Shown: positions 7,168 to 13,869 of the stretch, one piece after another
Layout: every line of letters begins with the position of its first letter
How positions within the stretch are numbered: the first letter of the stretch is position 1
Assembly: GCA_946623765.1 (NCBI GenBank)
Contig: CAMORL010000013.1
Span: forward strand, 1-19,795
Source of the DNA: an uncultured Clostridia bacterium
GTDB lineage: Bacteria > Bacillota_A > Clostridia > Christensenellales > CAG-138
DNA: 19,795 bases
Direction: 5' to 3'
Notes under the pieces: model-generated
The model's database searches: none
Told to the model about the DNA's origin: nothing
The model's input: only the letters and a program-made list of their open reading frames with translations
Program-made: the position numbers and the translations under genes

Positions 7168-7911
7168 TTACTCCTTGATTGCAGCGAACTGGATCCGTTC
7201 GCTGTCTTTTCTGACGGGATCGCGTGTAAAAGCGTCATATGCGCGTACATCGCCGAATCCCGCTTTCAGAAGCGCTTTCTTCAGCTCTTCTTCGGTGTAG
7301 GAACGCTGCAGATGCGTTTCCTGGAAACGGTCATACTGCGTTCCGTTCTTTACAAAACACGTCAGTTCCATCTCGCAGAGCTTCGTTTTTGCGTCATAAT
7401 TGTTCTTCCAGATATAGGCATACGAATCCGTTTCCTCGGTAAACGTATTTGTGCCGAGAATCTTACGGAATTTATACGGCGCGGAAACATCGAACAGCAG
7501 CAGGCCGCCGGGTTTCAGACAGGCTGCCGCATGCGTGAAGAACGATTCGACTTCCTTCATGGACGTCAGATAATTGACGCCGTCGCAGACCGAAAGCAGC
7601 GCGTCAATCTGCTTGTGGATCTTCAGCTTCCGCATATCCTCGCAAATGAATATGATGCTCTTTGCGCCTTCGCGGAATGCGTTTTCCCGCGCTTTCATCA
7701 GCATTTCCGGAGAAATATCGTTGCCGGTGACGTGATAGCCTTTCTTGTGCAGCAAAATCGCCGCAGCGCCGGTTCCGCATGCGCAGTCAAGGATATCGTG
7801 CGCGCCGTTCTCCTTTAAGAATCCGTCGAGATAATCCACCCAAGCCGCACGATCGACGTCGTGCATCATACGGTCATAGACCGGTGCGAACGCAGTATAT
7901 TGCCGGTTCAT
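7168..7911 (-). CDS. Class I SAM-dependent methyltransferase, substrate unknown
   Basis: A 247-residue protein beginning with the YTAFAPVYDRMM motif common to a family of small stand-alone methyltransferases of Bacillota. The SAM-binding motif I is LDCACGTGAAA (residues 41-51), the acidic end of strand 2 is in GNDISPEML, and motif III/IV region DALLSVCDGVNYL and LKPGGLLLFDV are present. The fold is therefore clear but the substrate is not. The C-terminal part (SYTEEELKKALLKAGF) is the usual methyltransferase tail. The ATG at 7909-7911 overlaps the whiA stop by four bases (ATGA), with GGAGGA just upstream, so translation is coupled to whiA. I see no reason to give a gene symbol. Confidence 0.88.
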   Translation of the reverse strand: MNRQYTAFAPVYDRMMHDVDRAAWVDYLDGFLKENGAHDILDCACGTGAAAILLHKKGYHVTGNDISPEMLMKARENAFREGAKSIIFICEDMRKLKIHKQIDALLSVCDGVNYLTSMKEVESFFTHAAACLKPGGLLLFDVSAPYKFRKILGTNTFTEETDSYAYIWKNNYDAKTKLCEMELTCFVKNGTQYDRFQETHLQRSYTEEELKKALLKAGFGDVRAYDAFTRDPVRKDSERIQFAAIKE

Positions 7912-8840
7912 TCTTCCTCCAATCCCTCGGCAAGCTTCATCAGCCTGTCAAGTCTGTGATACATGCCCGATTTCTGTATTTCCGCAAGATCGGCAAGTTC
8001 CTGCACCGTCGCATCCGGATGTGCCAGGCGCAGCTGTGCAGCCTGCTGCAGAGACGCGGGCAGCGACAGAATGCCGATCGTGCGGTCGATCACGGCGATT
8101 GCATTCTGCTGCCGGATCGACGCGACGACCTGCTTGTCGATGTTTGCCGATTCGCAGTTGTTCGTGCGGTTGATGTAGTTTCGCATGTCCTTTTCCACGC
8201 GAACGTTTTCAAGCGCAAGCGCGGACGACGACGCGCCGATCAGCGCAAGCATTCCGCTGACGTCGTCACCGTCCTTCAGGTATACAAGGTAACGGTCGCC
8301 GTTGCGGACCGAAATCTTTGCCGGAAGGCGGAACTCCTGCATGATCTCTTTGACGCGTTCGGCTACAGCTTCCGACCGGAATACGATCTCCAGATGATAG
8401 CCGCGCTTCGGATCGACAACGCTTCCGCCGCCGAGAAAGCACCCGCGCAAAAACGAACGCCGGTTCTCCTCCGTTTTGAACACGACAGCGGGGACCTCGT
8501 TCATCAGATGCAGTCCGTCTTCGGTACGCATCATTGCGCCGGTGTCCTGCATGAGCCGTTCGATCTCCTCGCCGGAAAGCGTAACCTCATAGATCGGTTT
8601 TTTACGATGCTCGACGATCTTCTCCTCCACCACCGCGTCGGTCTTGTAAAGGCTCAGCGCGATCGACGCAACATGCTTTGCCGCGCTCGGGTTTTCGGTA
8701 TGATAGAACAGCGACGGTTTCAACGAGATGCGAATCCCGCCCGCCGTGAACGTTGCGCCGGAGAGCATGCAAAGCCGGTGTTCCGGGTTCTTGACGCGGA
8801 TCCGGATCAATTCATCCTTACATTGTGAAGAAAAGCTCAT
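7908..8840 (-). CDS. whiA: Sporulation/division regulator WhiA
   Basis: A 310-residue WhiA homologue, a DNA-binding protein of Gram-positive bacteria linked to sporulation in Streptomyces and to cell division in Bacillus. The degenerate LAGLIDADG homing-endonuclease-like domain is seen at RSFLRGCFLGGGSVVDP (residues 128-144). The C-terminal helix-turn-helix region carries NRTNNCESANIDK and LPASLQQAAQLRLAHPDATV, then LAEIQKSGMYHRLDRL, all family hallmarks. The length is usual. The ATG overlaps the rapZ stop by four bases (ATGA). A weak purine run (GAGAGAAA) lies upstream, so coupling with rapZ is likely. In most Bacillota yvcK lies between rapZ and whiA; it is absent here. Confidence 0.97.
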   Translation of the reverse strand: MSFSSQCKDELIRIRVKNPEHRLCMLSGATFTAGGIRISLKPSLFYHTENPSAAKHVASIALSLYKTDAVVEEKIVEHRKKPIYEVTLSGEEIERLMQDTGAMMRTEDGLHLMNEVPAVVFKTEENRRSFLRGCFLGGGSVVDPKRGYHLEIVFRSEAVAERVKEIMQEFRLPAKISVRNGDRYLVYLKDGDDVSGMLALIGASSSALALENVRVEKDMRNYINRTNNCESANIDKQVVASIRQQNAIAVIDRTIGILSLPASLQQAAQLRLAHPDATVQELADLAEIQKSGMYHRLDRLMKLAEGLEEE

Positions 8841-9730
8841 ATTTCTCTCTTTTGCGAACGCTGTTCAATGTCCTGCAGTTCTCTTGCAATATCGCGGTGA
8901 TAGATGCGAACGGCTTGTCCTTCATCACAAAGTTGTCTTGCCATCTCCTCCGCTGCGGCGACGGAACGGTGTCTGCCGCCTGTGCATCCGAAACAGATCC
9001 GAAGGATATGCTTTCCCTGCTTTTCAAACAGCGGGATCAGGTCCATAATGCTCTTTTTCAAGTTGGCAAGATATTCCTTGACATATGGCTGTCCGAGTAC
9101 AAAGTCGCGCACGGGCGTATCGATACCGGACAGATACCGCATGTCCTCATAATAGAAGGGATTATCGACAAAGCGCATGTCGATCACCATATCCGCATCG
9201 ACCGGAACGCCGCGCTTGTATCCGAAACTTGACACTACGACCGTCATCTGTTCACGATCCATTTCAGGTACGATCTTTTCGATGCATGACGACAAATCAC
9301 GCGCTGCTATATCGCTGGTATCCAGTACGAAATCCGCGAAATCACGAATGACGGACAGGTATCCGCGTTCGGTCCGTACACCGGATTCGGTTTCGCCGGA
9401 CGCGCCGAGCGGATGGCGTTTACGGGTTTCGTTGTAGCGGCGCTTCAATACGTCGTCACGCGCGTCTAAAAACAGAACCGTATAGGGAACATCGACCTTC
9501 TTGATCTCCGCAATCACGACTTCGGGACTTCTTGACAGCAGACTTTCGCGCGAATCCATGGTGACCGCAGCTCTGCGGATCGGCGGATTTGCGTTCTTGC
9601 ACATCGTAATAAACTCTTCGAGCATCGGAGAAGGAAGGTTGTCCACGCAGAAAAAGCCCATGTCTTCGAGCGATTTCAATGCGAGCGATTTTCCCGCGCC
9701 GCTCATGCCCGTAACGATCAAAAGTTCCAT
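8837..9730 (-). CDS. rapZ: RNase adapter / nucleotide-binding protein RapZ (YvcJ)
   Basis: A 297-residue protein of the RapZ/YvcJ family. The Walker A P-loop GMSGAGKS is at residues 8-15, followed by SLEDMGFFCVDNLP. The C-terminal domain has the family signature FGCTGGRHRSVAAAE (residues 247-261) and the middle shows SFGYKRGVPVDAD, FVDNPFYYE and FEKQGKHILRI. In E. coli RapZ steers a small RNA that controls glucosamine-6-phosphate synthesis; in Bacillus YvcJ binds and hydrolyses nucleotides, and its target is less clear. The ATG at 9728-9730 follows AGAGGAAGG and lies 12 bases after the murB stop. It overlaps whiA by four bases at its end. No abnormal residue was seen. Confidence 0.97.
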   Translation of the reverse strand: MELLIVTGMSGAGKSLALKSLEDMGFFCVDNLPSPMLEEFITMCKNANPPIRRAAVTMDSRESLLSRSPEVVIAEIKKVDVPYTVLFLDARDDVLKRRYNETRKRHPLGASGETESGVRTERGYLSVIRDFADFVLDTSDIAARDLSSCIEKIVPEMDREQMTVVVSSFGYKRGVPVDADMVIDMRFVDNPFYYEDMRYLSGIDTPVRDFVLGQPYVKEYLANLKKSIMDLIPLFEKQGKHILRICFGCTGGRHRSVAAAEEMARQLCDEGQAVRIYHRDIARELQDIEQRSQKREI

Positions 9731-9742
9731 ATGCCCTTCCTC

Positions 9743-10633
9743 TCAGATTCGTTTGATTTCCGGTTCCAGACTTACGCCGGTCTGTTTCTTGACTGTCTCC
9801 TGTATATATGCAACCAACGCGGAAACGTCGTGCTCGGATGCGCCGCCGATGTTGACGACAAATCCCGCATGCTTGACCGATACCTGCGCTCCGCCGATCG
9901 TATACCCTTTCAATCCGCATTGCTCAATCAGCGCGCCGGCGAAATGTCCTTCGGGACGTTTGAACGTACTTCCTGCCGACGGAAGTTCAAGCGGTTGTTT
10001 TTCACGCCGTTTTTCCATACAGGACTGCATGGTTTCCGAAGCGCTGCCGTCGTCCGGTTTCAATTCAAATTCCGCTTCCAGGGCAATCGCATCCGGAAAA
10101 GTGAACGCGCTTTTGCGATATCCGAGATCATTATCCTGCACATCGACCCATACATCCCGTCCGTTTCGAAGCAGACGGATTCGTTTCAGAACCTGCTTGA
10201 TCTCTCCGCCGTATGCGCCGGCGTTCATTGCGCATGCGCCGCCGACCGTTCCGGGAATGCCGCACAGACGTTCGAGGCCGGAGAAACCGCGCCGCACGGT
10301 TTCCCTTGCAAGCTGCGTCAGAGACGTTCCGCAGCAAGCAATGACGGTATTGCCCCGATAGACCGGTTCGTGCAGCGGCGCGTCAAAACGAATGACAAGT
10401 CCCGAAAATCCTGCATCGGACGCAAGGATATTCGTCCCCTTGCCAAGCAGCGCAACAGGCATTCCCGCGGAAGACGCAAATCGAATTGCGTTTTGAATAT
10501 CGTCATACGAGCGCGGACGCAGCACAAAACGCGCCGGACCGCCGATGCGAAAGCTGGTCAGCTCCGCAAGCGGAACGTCCGCTTCAAATCCGAGCGACGA
10601 AGGTATATCCAATTCTCCCCATTTTTGTTCCAT
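9743..10633 (-). CDS. murB: UDP-N-acetylenolpyruvoylglucosamine reductase
   Basis: A 296-residue MurB, the cytoplasmic FAD enzyme that reduces UDP-GlcNAc-enolpyruvate to UDP-MurNAc in peptidoglycan precursor synthesis. The FAD-binding blocks LTSFRIGGPARF and LLGKGTNILASDAGFSG are clear, as are GIPGTVGGACAMNAGAYGGE, the catalytic YRKSAF, and AGSTFKRPEGHFAGALIE with the proton-donor serine. The final LEPEIKRI supplies the conserved glutamate. The length and motifs fit the short type found in Bacillota. I chose the ATG at 10631-10633. The open frame extends to 10684 but that would include the promoter. There is no Shine-Dalgarno, and a perfect TATAAT ends six bases before the ATG, so a leaderless transcript is likely. 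It heads the long operon with rapZ and whiA. Confidence 0.96.
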   Translation of the reverse strand: MEQKWGELDIPSSLGFEADVPLAELTSFRIGGPARFVLRPRSYDDIQNAIRFASSAGMPVALLGKGTNILASDAGFSGLVIRFDAPLHEPVYRGNTVIACCGTSLTQLARETVRRGFSGLERLCGIPGTVGGACAMNAGAYGGEIKQVLKRIRLLRNGRDVWVDVQDNDLGYRKSAFTFPDAIALEAEFELKPDDGSASETMQSCMEKRREKQPLELPSAGSTFKRPEGHFAGALIEQCGLKGYTIGGAQVSVKHAGFVVNIGGASEHDVSALVAYIQETVKKQTGVSLEPEIKRI

Positions 10634-10639
10634 ACCGGT

Positions 10640-10668
10640 ATTATAACAAATCCGGCGCGTCGGCACAA
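10640..10668 (-). promoter_or_regulatory. Extended -10 promoter of the murB operon
   Basis: On the minus strand a perfect TATAAT (10640-10645) with an upstream TGT (extended -10) lies 17 bases from a partial -35 (TTGTGC, 10663-10668). Six bases separate the -10 box from the murB ATG, which puts the expected +1 on the A of the start codon. The promoter starts just after the stop codon of the solute-binding-like gene (10672-10674). Confidence 0.7.
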
Positions 10669-10671
10669 CAC

Positions 10672-11643
10672 CTATCTCGAACATTCTCGCAAACGTTTTG
10701 TGAACCGAGTGTGTGCTTCTTCATCGCCGCTTCTTGCGTTTTTTGCGTCTTCTTCCAGCGAATCGTAAGCCTGCTGCCAAAGGAACGGATCGACCGTATT
10801 TACCGTTTCGTAGATCTTATGGATCGGCTTCAGCATCGACTCCGGCGGTATGCTTTTTACATCGTATCTGACGGAAAACATGCCGAGCGCATCGAGTGTC
10901 TGCTGATTCTCCGGCGTGAGCAGAAACGCGATGAAATCGAGGATCGCTTCCGCTTTTCGTTCATCGGTTTCACGGTCGATTCCGATCCATGCAACGGCGT
11001 CCGTAAAGCTGTCGACCGCTTCAAGCTTCGAGAGCGCAAATCCGTCCCGGTAGCGGATCAGATCGCCCGCGCGGCGCAGATCCAGATACAGAATATCCGC
11101 CTTATCCTCCGGTGCGCCGTTCTCCGGCGCGTGAAGCCTTGCGGCGAGAATGTCGTTCGAATAATACGTCTTTTCTCCCGATGCGTCCGGCTGTTTCACG
11201 AGTTTGCAATATCCTGTATAGCCGTACGGAATACAGCATTCCGTCTGAAACAGTCCGTCCCGAAACGGTACGGACAGCGAAGGAATCTCGCGCAAGCGAT
11301 CCGCGTATAGGCTGCCGGAGAAAAAGGAATACGCGTCCGGACGCCTGCCCCGCTCCATGCGCTCCGAAAAGGACGCGTCGTCCATTCCCTCGATCTCGAT
11401 ATAGGTTCCCTTGTGTTTCTTTTCATACGCTTCCGCGCGTCGTTTCAGCCACTGCGTAAGGCTTCCGCTGTATGGTTTTTGCCGCACGATATGGTACAGA
11501 ACGATCGATCCGACATATCGATCTGTGTTTCGTACAAACCGTTCGTCGACATACGCCTTTTGTGCACCGGCAACCAGTTTTGACGGCGTCAGCAGCAGAA
11601 AAGCGATCATGCCGGCGCATAGTATTGCTCTGCATAGTTTCAT
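10672..11643 (-). CDS. Secreted solute-binding-protein-like protein
   Basis: A 323-residue protein with an N-terminal signal peptide (MKLCRAILCAGMIAFLLL, probable cleavage near VAGA-QK around residues 26-28). It has no convincing lipobox, so it may be secreted or signal-anchored. The mature part resembles family 1 extracellular solute-binding proteins of ABC transporters: LTQWLKRRAEAYEKKHKGTY near the N-terminus, then PDAYSFFSG, and AILDFIAFLLTPENQQTLDA near the C-terminus. No ABC permease or ATPase gene is next to it. It runs divergently from the spoIIA operon over a 115-base gap that holds Spo0A-box-like sites, so a sporulation link is possible but unproven. The ATG at 11641-11643 has no Shine-Dalgarno. 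The ligand is unknown. Confidence 0.72.
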   Translation of the reverse strand: MKLCRAILCAGMIAFLLLTPSKLVAGAQKAYVDERFVRNTDRYVGSIVLYHIVRQKPYSGSLTQWLKRRAEAYEKKHKGTYIEIEGMDDASFSERMERGRRPDAYSFFSGSLYADRLREIPSLSVPFRDGLFQTECCIPYGYTGYCKLVKQPDASGEKTYYSNDILAARLHAPENGAPEDKADILYLDLRRAGDLIRYRDGFALSKLEAVDSFTDAVAWIGIDRETDERKAEAILDFIAFLLTPENQQTLDALGMFSVRYDVKSIPPESMLKPIHKIYETVNTVDPFLWQQAYDSLEEDAKNARSGDEEAHTRFTKRLRECSR

Positions 11644-11648
11644 AATGC

Positions 11649-11654
11649 ATTCTA
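11649..11654 (-). promoter_or_regulatory. Possible -10 box of the solute-binding-like gene
   Basis: TAGAAT on the minus strand ends five bases before the ATG at 11643. No good -35 is seen 16-18 bases upstream. A Spo0A-box-like sequence directly abuts it on the upstream side. The reading is tentative. Confidence 0.3.
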
Positions 11655-11681
11655 TCCGACAAAACAAGTCGGTATTCGGCA
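11655..11681. promoter_or_regulatory. Two Spo0A-box-like sites upstream of spoIIAA
   Basis: The Spo0A box consensus is TGNCGAA (TTCGNCA on the other strand). TTCGGCA at 11675-11681 matches in full, and TCCGACA at 11655-11661 has one mismatch. Their starts are 20 bases apart, about two helical turns, on the same strand. They lie 20-46 bases upstream of the SigH-like -35, a position comparable with Spo0A activation of spoIIA in Bacillus. Short motifs can occur by chance, so this is suggestive only. Confidence 0.45.
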
Positions 11682-11690
11682 CAGCTTGTC

Positions 11691-11705
11691 CCTTTTCCGA
11701 AAAGG
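11691..11705. repeat. Inverted repeat CCTTTT-CCG-AAAAGG at the spoIIA promoter
   Basis: A perfect 6-bp inverted repeat with a 3-base centre overlaps the first bases of the SigH-like -35 element (11701-11709). It could be an operator or simply part of the promoter; no protein can be named. Confidence 0.4.
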
Positions 11706-11729
11706 ATGCGAAGATCAAACGGTGTATAT
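11701..11729 (+). promoter_or_regulatory. SigH-like promoter of the spoIIA operon
   Basis: AAAGGATGC (11701-11709) resembles the SigH -35 consensus RnAGGAwWW, and GGTGTATAT (11721-11729), 11 bases later, resembles the -10 consensus RnnGAATwW with one change in the core. The spoIIA operon of Bacillus is transcribed by SigH with Spo0A, so this location fits. A weak SigA reading (TATATA at 11725-11730) cannot be excluded. Confidence 0.5.
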
Positions 11730-11758
11730 AGTTCTGAACCAAATTCGGAGGTGAAACT

Positions 11759-12064
11759 ATGGAATTAAATGCACAGAAACGCGGCGCGCGCCTGTCGGTA
11801 CAGCTCTCCGGCGAGCTCGATCATCACAGCGCCGAACAGACGCGCATCATGCTCGATACGCTTTTGCGCGACGTCACCGTTCACGAGCTTGTTCTGGATC
11901 TTTCGGGCATGACCTTTATGGACAGCGCAGGGATCGGCGTGATCCTCGGACGGTTCCGCAAGCTGTCCATGCGCGGCGGAAGAATGATCGTCAAAGGGAT
12001 GAACGCGTCGGTCGACCGTTTGTTTCAAATGTCCGGAATCTATGCGATCGTTGAGAAGCAGTAA
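11759..12064 (+). CDS. spoIIAA: Anti-sigma F factor antagonist
   Basis: A 101-residue STAS-domain protein. SpoIIAA releases SigF in the forespore by binding SpoIIAB, and is inactivated when SpoIIAB phosphorylates its serine. The family blocks SGELDHHSAEQ (17-27) and MDSAGIGVILGR (54-65) are present. The phosphorylated serine is expected to be Ser56 in that block; the next residue, serine in Bacillus, is alanine here. The protein is a little shorter than the Bacillus one, with no C-terminal tail after the domain. The ATG at 11759 has GGAGGTGA (11747-11754) just upstream. The gene is first in the spoIIAA-spoIIAB-sigF operon and its stop overlaps the next gene's Shine-Dalgarno. Confidence 0.95.
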   Translation: MELNAQKRGARLSVQLSGELDHHSAEQTRIMLDTLLRDVTVHELVLDLSGMTFMDSAGIGVILGRFRKLSMRGGRMIVKGMNASVDRLFQMSGIYAIVEKQ

Positions 12065-12075
12065 GGAGGCAATCT

Positions 12076-12504
12076 ATGCATAACGAAATGGAAGTCCGAT
12101 TCTTATCCCTGTCCGGCAACGAAGCGCTTGCACGCGCGGTCGCCGTATCCTTTGCCGCGCAGATGAATCCCGGGATCGAAGAGCTGTCCGACATCCGCAC
12201 CGCCGTTTCGGAAGCGGTTACCAATGCGATCATTCACGGTTACAATCAGGACCGTGACCGCGTCGTTACGATGCAGATGGAGATCGAAGACGAAACGCTT
12301 ACCGTTATCGTCAAAGACGAAGGCTGCGGAATCGGAGACGTTGCGCTTGCGCGCAAGCCGTTCTATACCTCCAAGCCCGAGCTGGAACGGTCCGGCATGG
12401 GATTCTCGGTCATGGAAGCGTTCATGGACAGCGTCGACGTGCAATCCGCGCTCGGCTGCGGAACGACTGTCACGATGCGTAAACGCATCCGTCATGCAGA
12501 TTGA
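12076..12504 (+). CDS. spoIIAB: Anti-sigma F factor / serine kinase
   Basis: A 142-residue GHKL-fold ATPase. SpoIIAB holds SigF inactive in the predivisional cell and phosphorylates SpoIIAA. The N box is SEAVTNAIIHGY, with Glu46 and Asn50 at the same numbers as in Bacillus. The G1 box is DEGCGI and the G2 box is RSGMGFSVM (residues 110-118), so the ATP site looks intact. The ATG at 12076 is preceded by AAGGAGG (12063-12069), which overlaps the TAA of spoIIAA. Its 3' end overlaps the start of sigF by 11 bases. Length is as expected for the family. Confidence 0.96.
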   Translation: MHNEMEVRFLSLSGNEALARAVAVSFAAQMNPGIEELSDIRTAVSEAVTNAIIHGYNQDRDRVVTMQMEIEDETLTVIVKDEGCGIGDVALARKPFYTSKPELERSGMGFSVMEAFMDSVDVQSALGCGTTVTMRKRIRHAD

Positions 12505-13198
12505 GCGCGAAACGTTCGACGCGCTGATCGAACGCGTACGAAACGGCGATGAATCCGCAGAAAACATCCTTCTGAGGGAGAATCTTCCGCTTGTCACGGC
12601 GATTGCAAAGCGTTATCAGGGCTGCGGGATCGAGTTCGACGATCTCAAACAGCTCGGTTCAATCGGGCTTTTGAAAGCGATCCGGCGATTCGACCCGGCG
12701 TATCAGGTTTGTTTTTCAACCTATGCTGTGCCTTTGATCGCCGGTGAGATACGACGTTTTTTGCGGGACGACGGAATCATCAAATTCTCACGCAGTGCGA
12801 AGTCTCTTGCACAAAAGATCCGACAGGCGATCGCCGAAGAACCGGATCTCTCGATCGAAGCGCTTGCCGCGCGTTTGCAGGTCACGACCGAAGAGATCGC
12901 AGCCGCAATCGCAAGCGATTCCCCCGTCTCCTCGCTCGACGAAACGCTGCCGGACGGAAGCGGCAGTCGGTTTGATCGGATCGGAACGGAGAGCACGGAA
13001 GAAGCTTCGGTGAAGCGTATTGCGCTGTACGACGCGCTCGATACGCTTTCGGACCAGGAAAAACAGATTGTACGGCTGCGTTATCGGGATGAACGTTCGC
13101 AGGCGGAAGTCGGAAGAATGCTCGGCGTTTCGCAGGTGCAGATCTCGCGACTCGAAAAAAAGATCCTGCTCCGCTTAAGAAGCAGAATGCAGGATTAG
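12494..13198 (+). CDS. sigF: Sporulation sigma factor F
   Basis: A 234-residue sigma-70 family factor, the early forespore-specific sigma. Region 2 is seen in LPLVTAIAKRYQGCGIEFDD and GLLKAIRRFDPAYQVCFSTY through GEIRRFLRDDG; region 3 starts at SRSAKSLAQKI; region 4 is LSDQEKQIVRLRYRDERSQA with the helix-turn-helix LGVSQVQISRLEKKIL. SigG shares these features; the position behind spoIIAA and spoIIAB makes SigF the better call. The start is the ATG at 12494, inside the last codons of spoIIAB, with no clear Shine-Dalgarno, so translation is probably coupled. The frame is open upstream to 12224, but this is the shadow of spoIIAB. It is somewhat shorter at the N-terminus than the Bacillus protein. 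The TAG stop overlaps the plsY stop tail to tail. Confidence 0.95.
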   Translation: MQIERETFDALIERVRNGDESAENILLRENLPLVTAIAKRYQGCGIEFDDLKQLGSIGLLKAIRRFDPAYQVCFSTYAVPLIAGEIRRFLRDDGIIKFSRSAKSLAQKIRQAIAEEPDLSIEALAARLQVTTEEIAAAIASDSPVSSLDETLPDGSGSRFDRIGTESTEEASVKRIALYDALDTLSDQEKQIVRLRYRDERSQAEVGRMLGVSQVQISRLEKKILLRLRSRMQD

Positions 13199-13860
13199 TG
13201 TTTGTCGCCGGATGAGATGGCTTTTTCCTCTCCCCGAAGAAGCCGTTTGATGTTGTCCTTATGCCGGATCAGAAGCAGCAGCACGACCGGCGCCACGAAA
13301 AACAGCAGATACGGATCGGCGTTTCCGGTCGCCCAAACAATATAGGTTCCGATCAGATACGAGATCGCCGTCAGAATGGAGACGAGTGAAACGCGTTTCC
13401 AAATCAGAAAGATCACGATCGCAAGCACGGTCGAAACGAGCGCAGCCTGCCAGCAGAGACACCACGTCATTGCATACGCAGAGGCTGCGCCTTTTCCTCC
13501 GCGAAACTGAAACAGCACCGGATAGCAGTGGCCGAGCACGACGCACGAGCTTGCAATATACCCGCCGAGCAGCACCGACAAAGCCGGATCTTCCGCATTG
13601 ATACCGAGCCATCCGCCGATAAGTCTGCCGATAAAGAACCCGGCAACGCATTTTCCCGCGTCGCCGATGAACGTCAGAAGTCCGTAATTCTTGCCGTAAA
13701 CGCGCACCATGTTCGTCGTGCCTGCATTGCCGCTGCCGTAAAGGCGTACGTCGTCACGGAACCGCAGGCGGCTGATAATCAGAGCTGTCTGCAGGTTTCC
13801 GATCAGATAGCCGACGATTGCGACGAATGCAATTGCAAGCACGTCCCATTCTCCGATCAT
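13195..13860 (-). CDS. plsY: Glycerol-3-phosphate acyltransferase PlsY
   Basis: A 221-residue polytopic membrane protein of the PlsY family, which transfers an acyl group from acyl-phosphate to glycerol-3-phosphate in the first step of phospholipid synthesis. The family motifs are seen: GSGNAGTTN (42-50), the GHCYP block, and FRGGKGAA. Several hydrophobic segments occur, for example AFVAIVGYLIGNLQTALII and LLFFVAPVVLLLLI, with a charged C-terminal tail. The ATG at 13858-13860 has GAGGAG about 12 bases upstream, longer than ideal. It follows der after 9 bases and its TAA overlaps the sigF TAG. The usual gene order DUF512-der-plsY supports the call. Confidence 0.94.
   Translation of the reverse strand: MIGEWDVLAIAFVAIVGYLIGNLQTALIISRLRFRDDVRLYGSGNAGTTNMVRVYGKNYGLLTFIGDAGKCVAGFFIGRLIGGWLGINAEDPALSVLLGGYIASSCVVLGHCYPVLFQFRGGKGAASAYAMTWCLCWQAALVSTVLAIVIFLIWKRVSLVSILTAISYLIGTYIVWATGNADPYLLFFVAPVVLLLLIRHKDNIKRLLRGEEKAISSGDKH
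13219..13244 (+). terminator. Possible weak terminator hairpin downstream of sigF, inside plsY
   Basis: On the plus strand GGCTTTTTC (13219-13227) can pair with GAAGAAGCC (13236-13244) with one G-U pair around an 8-base loop. Only a weak T run (GTTTGATGTTG) follows. It lies in the 3' end of plsY on the other strand and could end the sigF transcript, but coding constraints can also explain it. Confidence 0.3.
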
Positions 13861-13869
13861 AAAAGAACG

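Noticed and set aside
10634..10684. Longer murB start, up to 10684
   Set aside because: The extra codons contain the promoter and lack a ribosome site; family N-termini fit the ATG at 10633.
9731..10768. Plus-strand frame opposite murB
   Set aside because: Shadow of a confidently identified gene; no domain, no ribosome site.
12224..12493. Longer N-terminus for sigF
   Set aside because: The extension is spoIIAB read in another frame; the sigma-F family starts at about 12494.
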